DNA from: Roseovarius arcticus
GTDB lineage: Bacteria > Pseudomonadota > Alphaproteobacteria > Rhodobacterales > Rhodobacteraceae
Direction: 5' to 3'
Assembly: GCF_006125015.1 (NCBI RefSeq)
Contig: NZ_SZZN01000001.1
Location: 2,294,001-2,358,000, forward strand
DNA length: 64,000 nt
Part shown: positions 43,110-52,631 of the stretch, one piece after another
Layout of the letters: each line of letters starts with the position of its first letter
Position numbering within the stretch: position 1 is the first letter of the stretch
Notes under the pieces: model-generated
The model's database searches: none
What the model saw: only the letters and a program-made list of their open reading frames with translations
Told to the model about the DNA's origin: nothing
Translations under genes and position numbers: made by a program

Positions 43110-43985
43110 TCATCCATTGTAGTCCCCTCCCCGCCGGAGCGAGCGTATCATTCCGGACAGTCGCGCCGCATATTTGGTCCGGCGCCGAGTGGATAGAATG
43201 GTAACCGGCGAGAGCGCCCTAAGGCCCGTTTTCAGGAACGCCCTTAGACAGCCCATCCTCAGGCCATGCTTGCGCATCGTATAAATCTGCGAAAATCCCC
43301 AGTGCCAATTTTTCAGTCGCTCGCCCTTGGGGGACCACTCGGATGATGCGCCGCCGACGTGACGCACCCTCGCGTCATGCACATACATCAGGTTGCCCCT
43401 GGTTTCGGACAATCGGACGCTGAGGTCGTCATCCTCGAAAAAGAGGAAAATCCTTGGATCGAAACCACCAACGGCGTCAAAATCATCGCGGCGCACAAAA
43501 AGCGCTGCACCGGACAAAATTGGCACCACAGTATCATGCGTCAATGCACTGCGCGGCAGCCACGCCCGGCGCGGCACCAGATCGCTGCGCCGCTTCAGGA
43601 TGGCTGTGCCATCATCGTCAAGGATTCGGGGGTTGAATGCCGTCGCAGCCGGATGCTGGTCCGCCGCAAAGATGAGCCTTTCTAATGTGTCTGGGAACAG
43701 CGCTGTATCTGGGTTCAGGAACAGCAAAAACTCCGTTTCCGCCCTAGCGGCGCCACCATTGCAGCCTGCGCCAAAGCCTAGATTTTCATCGCTCTCCACA
43801 AGGTGGGTATTGCCACCTCTGATGGCGATGACGTCGCGCAATTGGGGCCGGTCCTGCGAGGCATTATCGAATATGACGACAGGTGTTTCCACCGGCACCG
43901 ACGCAAGCATGGTGTCAAGGACCGCAGCACTATTGTACGCGACAGAGACGATTGTTACCCGCTCGGATGGTTTACTCTGACGCAT
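43110..43985 (-). CDS. Glycosyltransferase family 2
   Basis: The 291-residue product is a GT2 enzyme of the rhamnosyltransferase-like (WbbL) type: VSVAYNSAAVLDTML at the start, VIFDNASQD, DENLGFGAGCNGGA, then LLFLNPDTAL with the metal Asp (the DxD equivalent) and FFFEDDDLSVRL with the catalytic acidic group. It is cytoplasmic and uses a nucleotide sugar. Its start overlaps the family 25 gene by 14 bases, so the two act together on a surface glycan. The C-terminal 70 residues are basic and may contact the membrane. Confidence 0.88.
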   Translation of the reverse strand: MRQSKPSERVTIVSVAYNSAAVLDTMLASVPVETPVVIFDNASQDRPQLRDVIAIRGGNTHLVESDENLGFGAGCNGGAARAETEFLLFLNPDTALFPDTLERLIFAADQHPAATAFNPRILDDDGTAILKRRSDLVPRRAWLPRSALTHDTVVPILSGAALFVRRDDFDAVGGFDPRIFLFFEDDDLSVRLSETRGNLMYVHDARVRHVGGASSEWSPKGERLKNWHWGFSQIYTMRKHGLRMGCLRAFLKTGLRALSPVTILSTRRRTKYAARLSGMIRSLRRGGDYNG

Positions 43986-44727
43986 CTAAGTTCCGCCTAG
44001 CGAGAGTGCGTATCTTGCGGCGATAAATCGGCCGCAGAATCTCCCGCCTCACTTTATCAAAGATGCCGCTTTTGCGACTAATCAGGCTACCGCCCAACTC
44101 GCTTGAAATCTCGCGCACGCCTGATGGCCACACCGTCAACACCCGCACGTTATGTACCCACTTCATCTGCAAGAAGTCGTCGACCGGGCGGTCAAACTGC
44201 TCCGTCACGGCAAGGAGTGCCTCCGCAGCGCCGCGTGTCACCAACTGCGCAACCATACCCAGCGCAATGCGGTCATAAGCCTGCAAACGGATGGGACCGC
44301 GCGACGCTATCTCGCGGATCGCCTCCTCGCGCAGTTTGATCGGAAAGCGCACGAAATCCCCCGGCTCAATGTTGGCTATTGCAAGCTCTAGCGCCGGCAG
44401 GAAAACTTCTGGATCAAGCTCCAAATCATCCTCAAGAATCAGCGCAGCGTCGAGATCTTCGTCGACAATCCTCCTCCAGCAAGCGCGATGACTGTGAAAT
44501 GTCGCCACTTCAGAGGGTCGCAACTGAAAGGGATAGTAGGGCCGGAGCAGCTTGCGATTGTAGGATCGCGAAAGCGTATCACTCATCTGCTGCCCGTCGA
44601 CAGCTGGCATGACGTACGTGCTGAGTGGCAGCATTTCTTTGGTTGCGTCCACCTGCGGCAGGCGGGCATGGGCGCGTTCAAGATGTATGATCAGGCAGTC
44701 TATCCTCAATGCGTCGATCCTCTCCAT
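43972..44727 (-). CDS. Glycosyltransferase family 25 (LPS glycosyltransferase)
   Basis: The 251-residue product follows the family 25 order: CLIIHLERAHAR near the N-terminus, VMPAVDGQ, a GCxLSH equivalent here read as EVATFHSHRACWRRI, and LILEDDLELDP with the acidic catalytic cluster. Family 25 enzymes add galactose or other sugars to lipooligosaccharide. The ATG at 44727 starts at the domain edge; the ATG at 44754 would add nine residues, and neither has a strong ribosome site. It lies first in the two-gene operon with the GT2 gene. Confidence 0.85.
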   Translation of the reverse strand: MERIDALRIDCLIIHLERAHARLPQVDATKEMLPLSTYVMPAVDGQQMSDTLSRSYNRKLLRPYYPFQLRPSEVATFHSHRACWRRIVDEDLDAALILEDDLELDPEVFLPALELAIANIEPGDFVRFPIKLREEAIREIASRGPIRLQAYDRIALGMVAQLVTRGAAEALLAVTEQFDRPVDDFLQMKWVHNVRVLTVWPSGVREISSELGGSLISRKSGIFDKVRREILRPIYRRKIRTLARRNLDASE

Positions 44728-44754
44728 CGCGGCCCATCGCAACCAGCACTCCAT

Positions 44755-45138
44755 AGAAGTGCACGAGCTAATCTAGTGAGGGTGCCACAGCAACGGTTGG
44801 TTTGGAAGTTTTCGGATCCTCCGTTCCCAATAACTGCATTATTACCATCGCGAGAGATCGGACGCAGACAGCCAAGTGTTCCAGACGTCGCAGCACAGGA
44901 CTACGGGCGCAATTGCCGCGCTTTAGCCCGGCTGAGGGCTAAAACCGTTGCATAGCGCCTTGTCGCGCGGGCGCATTTATGCGAGCAACCTACGATGCCG
45001 CTGATGCTGTTCCTGAGGAGGATGTAGACACGAGCGCGCGCAACCCACGGCCCTTGGTGCAACCAAGACACTTCGACTAGCAGTCGCTTAGACAGTCTGG
45101 TCCCGGCAAACGCAATTATCCAAACGCGGAAGAAATTG
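44755..45138. other. 384-base non-coding region between glycosyltransferase and ABC exporter genes
   Basis: It must hold divergent promoters for the glycosyltransferase pair and the exporter, but no consensus elements stand out. A perfect hairpin, TTTAGCCC and GGGCTAAA around GGCTGA, lies at 44922-44943; it is not followed by a T-run on either strand. Open frames crossing the region lack ribosome sites and family features. Confidence 0.5.
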
Positions 45139-46911
45139 ATGCGGAAAGTCTCTAAAAAACAACCGATGTTCTCGCCGCAGGATAGAGACAATATCAAATG
45201 GTTTTGGCACCTTTACCTCAAGGACAAGTCCCCTTGGCTGATCGTCGTGCTGATAATGGTCAGCCTTCAGGCCTTGGTATACCAGCAATTCCTGTCGCTG
45301 ACAGAGAACGGTCTTAGGGTCATTTTCGACGACGGCTCGATCCAGAAACTCATTCAGGTCTGCGCCATCGTGTTCCTTCTCTTCGTGACTAGGGGGATTT
45401 TGTCGTACATTGTGCCGCGTCTCTCGGTGTGGCTGGCGGGCAATGCCGTCCGCTCGATGCGACAAGATCTGATCCAGCACTACCTACGGCTGGATCTGGC
45501 CTATTTCGAGAATACGAAATCCGGCGATATCATCCTGAGGTTGGTCAACCAAGTCGATGGCCTCAGCACCTTTGTTGGCCAAGGCACCGTTGGCGCAGCA
45601 CGTGATTTCGTCACCGTCCTCGTTGTTTCGGGTTATTTGATTTACAAATCCCCGATCCTGTTCACCGCAGCCATTATCGTTATTCCCGTTCTGATACTGG
45701 TGATGCGATCCGTATCGACCAAGATCAAGACTATCCAGCAGAGCGCAGAGAACGCATTCGGAAACTACATTTCCGGCATCGAAGAGATGTCGAACGGGAT
45801 GCGCACGGTCAAGATATCAGGACAAGAGGATCGCGAAAAGGACCGCCTCTTTGACGCCACTGACGGCATCCGGGATCTGACGATCCGCCTGAACGCGGCG
45901 CAGGCCCTCTTTCCCCCGTCTATCGATCTGGTGTCGGCGTTTGTTTATGTCCTGGTCATCGGCGGCGGCGGCTACATGGTCATTCAGGGCGGCTATAATA
46001 TGGATGCCGCCGGGATCATCGCCTTCCTGCTGGGTCTCGTCATCATGTTCGACCCGATGCGCCTGCTCGCGAGCTTCTTTTCCCAACTGCAAGGTAGTCT
46101 CGTTCTTCTTCAAGCCATCAGAAGTGTCTACTATGAGAAAGTAAGAATTACGGACCACGAAAATTCAGTGTCGGATTTCAACAGCGATGGCGACATCGTT
46201 TTCGATAATGTGGATTTTGCCTACAGCCCCCTGCACCCGCTGTTCGAGGGGCTTGATCTGCGTATTGAGGGCGGCAAAAAGACGGCGATCGTTGGCGCGA
46301 CCGGGTCGGGTAAAACGTCGATCCTCAGCCTGATCAGCCGTCTCTACGATGTTGATTCCGGCCAGATCACTATCGATGGACGGGATATTCGCGATATCAA
46401 AATCAAGTCATTGCGCAGCACATTTTCGGTCGTGGCGCAGGATATCGTGATCTTCAACGCTTCGATCTGGGAAAATATTCGTTACGTCGCGCCAAATGCC
46501 ACGGACGAACAGATTTGGGCCGCCGCCGAAGCAGCTGAGATAGCCGAGCTGATACGCGTCCGGAAGGATGCCCCACTTGGCCCGAAAGGCAGTCAGTTGT
46601 CTGGTGGTCAGAAACAGCGCATCGCGATTGCGCGGGCATTCCTGCGCTCGGCGCCGATACTGCTATTGGACGAAGCGACTTCTGCGCTGGACCAGAAAAC
46701 CGAAGAGCGGATCCAAGGTGCTCTGGAGCGGCTCTCATTGAATAAAACGACGATCATTGTCGCGCATCGCCTGTCCTCGGTAGCGGCAGCAGACAAGATT
46801 TACCTGCTGGATATGGGCTCGGTAGTCGAACAGGGCACCCACGCTGAGCTGATGGCGGCCAAAGGACTGTACGCCGCTATGTACGCCGCGCAGAAGGAAG
46901 GCTATTCCTAA
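45139..46911 (+). CDS. MsbA-type ABC exporter (fused membrane and ATPase domains)
   Basis: The 590-residue half-transporter has a six-helix type I exporter domain (about 20-320) and an ATPase domain with Walker A GATGSGKTS, signature LSGGQKQRIAIARA, Walker B ILLLDEATSALD and the H-loop VAHRLS. The family flips lipid-linked substrates such as lipid A, polysaccharide precursors or glycolipids. The ATG at 45139 is preferred over TTG 45136; GGAAGAA lies upstream. Set between glycosyltransferases and RgpF, it probably exports the product of this envelope region. Confidence 0.9.
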   Translation: MRKVSKKQPMFSPQDRDNIKWFWHLYLKDKSPWLIVVLIMVSLQALVYQQFLSLTENGLRVIFDDGSIQKLIQVCAIVFLLFVTRGILSYIVPRLSVWLAGNAVRSMRQDLIQHYLRLDLAYFENTKSGDIILRLVNQVDGLSTFVGQGTVGAARDFVTVLVVSGYLIYKSPILFTAAIIVIPVLILVMRSVSTKIKTIQQSAENAFGNYISGIEEMSNGMRTVKISGQEDREKDRLFDATDGIRDLTIRLNAAQALFPPSIDLVSAFVYVLVIGGGGYMVIQGGYNMDAAGIIAFLLGLVIMFDPMRLLASFFSQLQGSLVLLQAIRSVYYEKVRITDHENSVSDFNSDGDIVFDNVDFAYSPLHPLFEGLDLRIEGGKKTAIVGATGSGKTSILSLISRLYDVDSGQITIDGRDIRDIKIKSLRSTFSVVAQDIVIFNASIWENIRYVAPNATDEQIWAAAEAAEIAELIRVRKDAPLGPKGSQLSGGQKQRIAIARAFLRSAPILLLDEATSALDQKTEERIQGALERLSLNKTTIIVAHRLSSVAAADKIYLLDMGSVVEQGTHAELMAAKGLYAAMYAAQKEGYS

Positions 46912-47113
46912 CTAGGGTCAGAAGTTTCATGTGGAGGTCTCAAAACGTCAGGGAGGCGATGGGCCAGCGCACGAAGGTTAGGCAGCCTTTTCTACTGATC
47001 CTCTCTGAGGCACGGGCGGTCGCAGGCGTTCTTAGCTGAAAGTTATATTTGTTACGCACCCGCCTGCTCAACTTCCCTTATCGATTTCGACCAATCAAGA
47101 GCGTGGCCGGCGA

Positions 47114-48277
47114 ATGAAGAAAATTCCTTTTTGGAAAGTGAAACGAGAATTGCGGCGGCTGGGCCGCGGTACACTCGGCGCTCCTGCAGCGGCTTGGGAG
47201 TATTTGACGCTAACCAAACGCTATGACGCAAACGCAGCGCGGCAACGCGAGGTATATGCCGGCGCAAAGCCTTTGGGGCCCGAGGTTGCGATCTATTTGA
47301 TCTATCCGTCTCAAGGCCTTTTAGGGTCCCATCTGGACATGTTGAGGCACCTTAATGCCCATGACATCAGTCCAATCCTAGTCTCAAACCTGCCGCTGTC
47401 TCCAGACACGCTGGCCACTCTCAAGCCGCTTTGCACACGCATCATCGTACGGCCCAATATCGGATATGATTTTGGCGGCTATCGCGACGGCGTCTTGAGC
47501 CTGTCGGCAGACCTGCAAAAGCTTGATCGGCTATACCTTTTGAACGACTCGTGCTGGGTAATTGACGCGCCGCTCAGTTGGTTCAACGCGGTGCGCAATG
47601 CGGGCGTCGATTTCTGCAGCGCGGCCTCCCACGAAGCTCTCATCCGCCCCAAAGCTGATAATTTTCGCGAGGTTGACTGGCGCTATAGTAGTGATCGACC
47701 GCGCTTTCACTATGCGTCCTATGCCTTGGCAATGGGGAGCCAAATCCTACGCGATCCGAAATTCTTGAAATTTTGGCAAAAGATCCGGTTATCTCAGGAT
47801 AAAAGCACCACCATACGCAGGGGCGAGTTCGGATTGACGCAGTGGGTGCTTCGGCAGAAGTGCTATAGCCACGCTGAAGCCTGTCCAACTGCTATCCTTG
47901 ATCGCGAGATTGCCGCGCTTGACGATGCGACACTGGATAAGGTTGCGCGCACTCTGCTGTCGCCCTACGTGCCCGAATTGCTGGCAAAGCGTGACGAAAT
48001 ACTGGAAATTCCCGTATCGACCCCGCAAGGCAGAACTGACCGAATAAAGATCATCCTAGCGGCTGTGGCTGCACAGGGATTAAGCTACGCGCTGCCACTC
48101 TACACATTGAAATATCGCGACTTCCAATTTGCTAAAAAATCGCCTGTCTGGCTATCGCAAAGCGGGTCGGACACCATGATCGAAGTGCTAGACAGCCTGC
48201 CGGGTCCGATGGGACAGCAGGCCGCGCGGGAGGCAAGGTTGCTCAGGCCTAAAATGTGGCCGCAGCCTGCTATTTAA
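47114..48277 (+). CDS. RgpF-type (rhamnan synthesis F) protein
   Basis: The 387-residue product resembles the rhamnan synthesis protein F family: YLIYPSQGLLGSHLDMLRHL near residue 60, RPNIGYDFGGYRDGVLSL around 115-132, and LYLLNDSCWVIDAPL. The family consists of glycosyltransferases that build rhamnose-rich surface polymers. There is no signal peptide. It lies 202 bases after the exporter on the same strand and may have its own promoter; the gap shows no clear element. The C-terminal 100 residues are less typical. Confidence 0.82.
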   Translation: MKKIPFWKVKRELRRLGRGTLGAPAAAWEYLTLTKRYDANAARQREVYAGAKPLGPEVAIYLIYPSQGLLGSHLDMLRHLNAHDISPILVSNLPLSPDTLATLKPLCTRIIVRPNIGYDFGGYRDGVLSLSADLQKLDRLYLLNDSCWVIDAPLSWFNAVRNAGVDFCSAASHEALIRPKADNFREVDWRYSSDRPRFHYASYALAMGSQILRDPKFLKFWQKIRLSQDKSTTIRRGEFGLTQWVLRQKCYSHAEACPTAILDREIAALDDATLDKVARTLLSPYVPELLAKRDEILEIPVSTPQGRTDRIKIILAAVAAQGLSYALPLYTLKYRDFQFAKKSPVWLSQSGSDTMIEVLDSLPGPMGQQAAREARLLRPKMWPQPAI

Positions 48278-48410
48278 TTCTGAAGGTACGGACCGATCCA
48301 AACGACAATCCCCGCATAACGCTTGAGCAAACACAGATAGTATTCTTGCCGGATGTGTGGAAAACTTAGTACTCAGCTTGCTTCACCATAGCGCACCGGA
48401 GGCGTCTACG

Positions 48411-48695
48411 ATGACCATGACCTGCACCGCAACCCAACTGATCGACAATGACCGCACGCGCGTCACCCGCTTTGATTTTGAGCCTGGGCAGCAGACAGGC
48501 TGGCACACGCACGGGATGGATTACGTCATCACCGCGCTTACCGATTGCAATATGAAGCTGGAACTGCCGGGCGGCGAGATGAAGGAAAACAAGGTTGAGG
48601 CAGGTTCCGTCTATGCCCGCAGTGAAGGGATAGAGCATAACGTGATTAACGGCGGCGATGCGCCGATGTCATTCATCGAGGTCGAGTTAAAGTAA
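48411..48695 (+). CDS. Small cupin-domain protein
   Basis: A 94-residue single cupin with the first motif GWHTHGMDYVITAL (two His and the hydrophobic core) and the second motif EGIEHNVINGGDAP (His), so the metal site of cupins is nearly complete. Cupins of this size bind metal or small ligands; function is not predictable. The ATG at 48411 follows CGGAGG; the open frame from 48357 has no site. It stands alone and converges on the dimethylargininase gene. Confidence 0.8.
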   Translation: MTMTCTATQLIDNDRTRVTRFDFEPGQQTGWHTHGMDYVITALTDCNMKLELPGGEMKENKVEAGSVYARSEGIEHNVINGGDAPMSFIEVELK

Positions 48696-48762
48696 TCCGC
48701 GTCGAAAGGCGGCTGCCGCATCTTTCATGCGCCAGCCTGCCTACACGAGCGGAGCTGAAATC

Positions 48763-49551
48763 TCAGATGTTAAACCGCAGCGACAGGCATGACATTCCAC
48801 CATCCAGCAGCGCACAATCCGTGTTATCGATGGGCCGGATATCGTACCCTTCGCGCGTCAGCATTTCTGCCGTCTTGGGAAAGCCGTCCGGCAGCAGCAC
48901 TACGTCGTTAAAGCGGATGGCATTCGCTGCCGCCTCCTCGCCCTCAGGCAGATGCAACACGCGGTAGCCGTCAAAGCAGCCCCCGGTGTCCAGCAACCGG
49001 GTCGATAGGATCGTCTCGGGATCCAGCAGCGAGCAGTCAGTCTTGAAATGCAGCACGCCTTCGGGCGTCTGCAACTCGCGCAATGAATACCCCCACTCGT
49101 CCAATATGATGCGCAGCTCGGCCACTCCGGCGGCGTCAGTGCGCGCAGACTTGCCCACCAGCACCTCGCGGCCGGTAAACAGGATGTCGCCGCCCTCGAT
49201 ATGGCCGGGGCCGCCGATATCGCGCAGATCGTTGAACAGCGCGGCCAGCGTCGGCCGCATTTGCGCCACTTCGCCCATACGGCTGGCGGCGCCGGGGCGC
49301 ATCATTATCGCGCCATCCGGCAGGCATAGCGCGGTATCCTCGACAAACATCGCGTCGGGAAAATCTTCCTCTGCGTCCAGTACGGTGACCTTGGCGCCGG
49401 TGCTGCGGAGCGCCGCGATATAGGCGTCATGCGCGGACCGCATACGCGCCAGATCGGGCGCGCCGCGATCCGTAGCGCGCAGCCCTTTCGTAGCACTGGC
49501 ACCGGGACGGCGGCTGATGGCGTGGCTGAAATGCGTGGCAGGATTGGTCAT
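48763..49551 (-). CDS. Dimethylarginine dimethylaminohydrolase-type amidinotransferase-fold enzyme
   Basis: The 262-residue product has the pentein fold of DDAH: FVEDTALCLPDGAIMMRPG, GHIEGGDILFTGREVLVG, the catalytic His in LHFKTDCSLLD, and the catalytic Cys near the C-terminus in LLDGGMSCLSLRF. DDAH hydrolyses methylated arginines to citrulline and methylamines. Its ATG overlaps the stop of an aminotransferase gene by four bases. Beside a polar amino-acid importer, use of arginine derivatives as nitrogen source is the simplest reading. Confidence 0.87.
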   Translation of the reverse strand: MTNPATHFSHAISRRPGASATKGLRATDRGAPDLARMRSAHDAYIAALRSTGAKVTVLDAEEDFPDAMFVEDTALCLPDGAIMMRPGAASRMGEVAQMRPTLAALFNDLRDIGGPGHIEGGDILFTGREVLVGKSARTDAAGVAELRIILDEWGYSLRELQTPEGVLHFKTDCSLLDPETILSTRLLDTGGCFDGYRVLHLPEGEEAAANAIRFNDVVLLPDGFPKTAEMLTREGYDIRPIDNTDCALLDGGMSCLSLRFNI

Positions 49552-50744
49552 TGTGCGGCACTCGCGCTGGCCGTGATCGCGGCGGCGTGGGCAATAATGC
49601 GGTCGCAGGCGACTTCCAGTGCGTCATCGGACGTGGTCAGCGCGACGCGCACCCAAGTATCAAGCGTGGTGCCAAAGGACGTGCCGGGCATCACAGCAAC
49701 GCCCGAGCTTTCTAGCAGATCAAACGCATATGCTTCGGCCGCCATTCCGGTGCTGGACACATCAATCAGTGCGAACATGCCCGCCTGCGGGCGCGATACG
49801 GTCAGCGCACTCTCGTTCTCTAGCCGGGTCGCTAGATATCCGGCGCGCGCGGCAAACCGTTGGCGCATACCCGGCGCGACAGTTGACGGGGCCGATACCG
49901 CGGCGGCCGTTGCATCGGCCAAAAAGGGCTGACTACCGAACAGCATCGTTTCGGACAACGGCAGCAGACTTGCGGTAAATTCGGTGCTGCCAATGGCCCA
50001 GCCGCTGCGAAATCCGGGCGCTGCGTGGCTTTTGGAAATAGACGACACGACGACAGTGCGATCGGCCAATTCCGGCTCGGCCAAAGGCGAGGCGAAGGGG
50101 ACGCCGTCAAAGATCAGCTCCTCATATACCTCGTCCGATATGATCCACAGGTCATGTTTGCAGGCGACCTCGCCAATCTCGCGGATGTCCTGTTGAGTAA
50201 GGACCGCCCCCGTCGGATTGTGCGGCGTGTTCAGCAGGATCGCGCGGCTGCGCGACGTGATGCGCGCCTCCAGATCGGCGGCCGTCATGCGAAATGCGTT
50301 CTCGGGCGCGAGCGGCACTGGCACCATGGCAGCGCCTGACGCGCGGATGCACCCCTCGTAAGTGGCATACATCGGATCGCCAACCAGCACTTCGTCGCCC
50401 TCCTGAACCAGACCCAGCAGGGTGGTAAACAGCGAGGTTTGCGTGCCGGGCAGGCACATTACCTGATCGGGATGGATGTCGCGGCCGGTGGATGCGGTAT
50501 AGCGCCGCGCCAATGCGGCACGCAGCCCCGGCTCGCCCATACCATTGGAATAGCCCATGCGCCCGGCGCGCATCGCGTTTGCCGCATCCTCAATCAGTGC
50601 ATCCACGGGCGGCACGTCAGGCTCACCAATTGTCAGCTCTACGATATCGCGCCCCTCGGCGCGCAGCGCGCGGGCACGCATGTGGACGGCCCATTTGGCA
50701 CTGCCAAGACCTGTCAAACGCTGGGTTATATCGGCGAATTTCAT
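49548..50744 (-). CDS. PLP-dependent aminotransferase class I/II
   Basis: The 398-residue product has the fold type I aminotransferase marks: LTIGEPDVPP, GYSNGMGEPGLRAALA, NTPHNPTGAVL with the PLP Asn, SDEVYEELIFDG, and the PLP lysine in SSISKSHAAPGFRSGW, with the late Arg in TWVRVALT. It resembles AspC/AruH-type enzymes acting on polar amino acids. It is first in an operon with the DDAH-type gene and divergent from the amino-acid ABC importer, with 234 bases of shared upstream DNA. Confidence 0.9.
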   Translation of the reverse strand: MKFADITQRLTGLGSAKWAVHMRARALRAEGRDIVELTIGEPDVPPVDALIEDAANAMRAGRMGYSNGMGEPGLRAALARRYTASTGRDIHPDQVMCLPGTQTSLFTTLLGLVQEGDEVLVGDPMYATYEGCIRASGAAMVPVPLAPENAFRMTAADLEARITSRSRAILLNTPHNPTGAVLTQQDIREIGEVACKHDLWIISDEVYEELIFDGVPFASPLAEPELADRTVVVSSISKSHAAPGFRSGWAIGSTEFTASLLPLSETMLFGSQPFLADATAAAVSAPSTVAPGMRQRFAARAGYLATRLENESALTVSRPQAGMFALIDVSSTGMAAEAYAFDLLESSGVAVMPGTSFGTTLDTWVRVALTTSDDALEVACDRIIAHAAAITASASAAQ

Positions 50745-50978
50745 AACATTACCTTCTACCTTTCCGCTGGCCGCGATCTGTCCGTTATGCGGATCCTACC
50801 ACATGCCGTCAGGCAATTCCCCGCCGCCATACTCTGCCCCGGCGAAAAATCATAGGCCGTGATTGCGCACCTGTGCCAAAGCCAGTCCTGACGCGTTGGT
50901 GACAACGTATCTGGCAATTATGCGTTTGCACAATTGGCGAGAATCGGGGTTACTGCAAGCTACAAGGGAGAATACCGC

Positions 50979-51797
50979 ATGAGTTCCGCACAATCCGCAT
51001 CAAAAGCGGAGGCGAACGTCTCAGATGCAGCCGCAAGCGAGAACGCTGATGAGGCGATCCGCATCGTTGATCTGCACAAGTCCTTCGGCAATCTGGAGGT
51101 TCTGAAGGGCGTGTCGCTGACGGCGGCGCGCGGCGACGTGGTGGCGATCATCGGCGGCTCAGGCTCGGGCAAGTCAACCATGCTACGCTGTATCAATTTT
51201 CTGGAAACGCCCACCTCCGGCCGCATCATTGTCGGCGGCGAGGAAGTGGCGATGAAGCCTGACGGCAGCCCAGCCAAGCCCCGCCAGATCGAGCGTATCC
51301 GCACGCGGCTGGCTATGGTGTTCCAGTCGTTCAACCTCTGGACGCACCGCACATTGCTGGAAAACGTGATTGAGGTGCCGATCCACGTCCTGAAGATTCC
51401 CAAGCGCGAGGCGATCACCCGCGCGATGGAATTGTTGGAGCGTGTCGGCCTTGCCGAAAAGCATGCCAGCTATCCTGCGTTCCTATCAGGCGGCCAGCAG
51501 CAGCGCGCGGCAATCGCCCGCGCATTGGCAGTGGACCCATCCGTTATGCTGTTCGACGAGCCGACCAGTGCGCTGGACCCCGAACTGGTGGGCGAAGTGC
51601 TGACAGTGATCCGTGATCTGGCCGCCGAGGGGCGCACCATGATACTCGTCACACATGAGATGAAATTCGCGCGCGAAGTGGCAAGCCACGTCATCTATCT
51701 GTCCGAGGGCCGCATCGAAGAGGAAGGCCCGCCCGAAGAGGTGTTCGGCAATCCCAAATCCGAGCGCCTGCAACAGTTTCTGCGGACCGTCACCTAG
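50979..51797 (+). CDS. Polar amino-acid ABC importer ATPase
   Basis: The 272-residue product has an ATPase domain with GGSGSGKSTMLRC (Walker A), LSGGQQQRAAIARAL and VMLFDEPTSALDPELVGEVL, the standard order of HisP/OccP-type ATPases. A variable 35-residue Ser/Ala-rich head precedes the domain. The ATG at 50979 follows AAGGGAG. It is the first gene of a four-gene importer operon (ATPase, binding protein, two permeases). Confidence 0.92.
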   Translation: MSSAQSASKAEANVSDAAASENADEAIRIVDLHKSFGNLEVLKGVSLTAARGDVVAIIGGSGSGKSTMLRCINFLETPTSGRIIVGGEEVAMKPDGSPAKPRQIERIRTRLAMVFQSFNLWTHRTLLENVIEVPIHVLKIPKREAITRAMELLERVGLAEKHASYPAFLSGGQQQRAAIARALAVDPSVMLFDEPTSALDPELVGEVLTVIRDLAAEGRTMILVTHEMKFAREVASHVIYLSEGRIEEEGPPEEVFGNPKSERLQQFLRTVT

Positions 51798-51845
51798 GCG
51801 GACCGCAGGCGATAAAGAATATAAAATCAATCAGGGAGAATTTAC

Positions 51846-52622
51846 ATGAAACTCAAGTCAACACTTTCCGCAGGCGCAGCCGCACTGGCGCTGATGACAG
51901 GCGCCGCAATGGCCGAGACGGTCAAAGTCGGCATCGCCGCCGAGCCCTACCCCCCCTTCGCCGCGCCCGACAGCGCCGGCAACTGGACCGGTTGGGAAGT
52001 CGAGATCGCCGATGCCATCTGCAAGGCCGAGGAACTGGACTGCGTTATCACGCCGGTCGGCTGGGATGGGATCATTCCGTCGCTCATGGGCGAGCAGATC
52101 GACGTCATCATGGCCTCCATGTCGATCACCGAAGAGCGCGCCAAGCAGATCGACTTTACCGATCACTACTACAAAACGCCCGCAGTGATCGTCACGGCCA
52201 AGGGTTCGGGCATCACGCCCGATGAAGCCGGCCTGACAGGCAAGATTATAGGCGTTCAGGCGTCGACCACGCACCAAGCCTATGCACAAAAGCATTTTGA
52301 GGGCGTCGCAAGTGAGATCCGCATCTACCAGACGCAGGATGAGGCAAATCAGGATCTCTATTCGGGTCGCATCGACGCCATTGAGGCCGACAGCATCGCC
52401 ATGGCGGACTTCGTAAATAGCGATATCGGCGCCTGCTGCGAAATCGTCGGCGCAGTTGCCGATGACGTCGCAGTTCTGGGCCAAGGCGTCGGCGGCGGCG
52501 TGCGCAAGGGTGACGACGCCCTGCGCGAGACGCTGAACAAGGGTATCGCCAAAATCCTCGAAGACGGCACCTACGACGAGATCACCGAGAAGTACTTCTC
52601 GACCACGATTTACAGCAAGTAA
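51846..52622 (+). CDS. Polar amino-acid ABC importer binding protein
   Basis: The 258-residue product has a signal peptide (cleavage near AMAETV) and the SBP_bac_3 fold: VGIAAEPYPPFAAPDSAGNWTGWEVEIADAI (in pieces), DVIMASMSITEERAKQIDFTDHYYKTPAV and an IGVQASTTHQAYAQ segment. The Glu/Asp and Arg ligands of amino-acid binding are in the usual places. It probably delivers a basic or dimethylated amino acid given the DDAH gene across the promoter. AGGGAG precedes the ATG. Confidence 0.92.
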   Translation: MKLKSTLSAGAAALALMTGAAMAETVKVGIAAEPYPPFAAPDSAGNWTGWEVEIADAICKAEELDCVITPVGWDGIIPSLMGEQIDVIMASMSITEERAKQIDFTDHYYKTPAVIVTAKGSGITPDEAGLTGKIIGVQASTTHQAYAQKHFEGVASEIRIYQTQDEANQDLYSGRIDAIEADSIAMADFVNSDIGACCEIVGAVADDVAVLGQGVGGGVRKGDDALRETLNKGIAKILEDGTYDEITEKYFSTTIYSK

Positions 52623-52631
52623 GCTGAGGTC

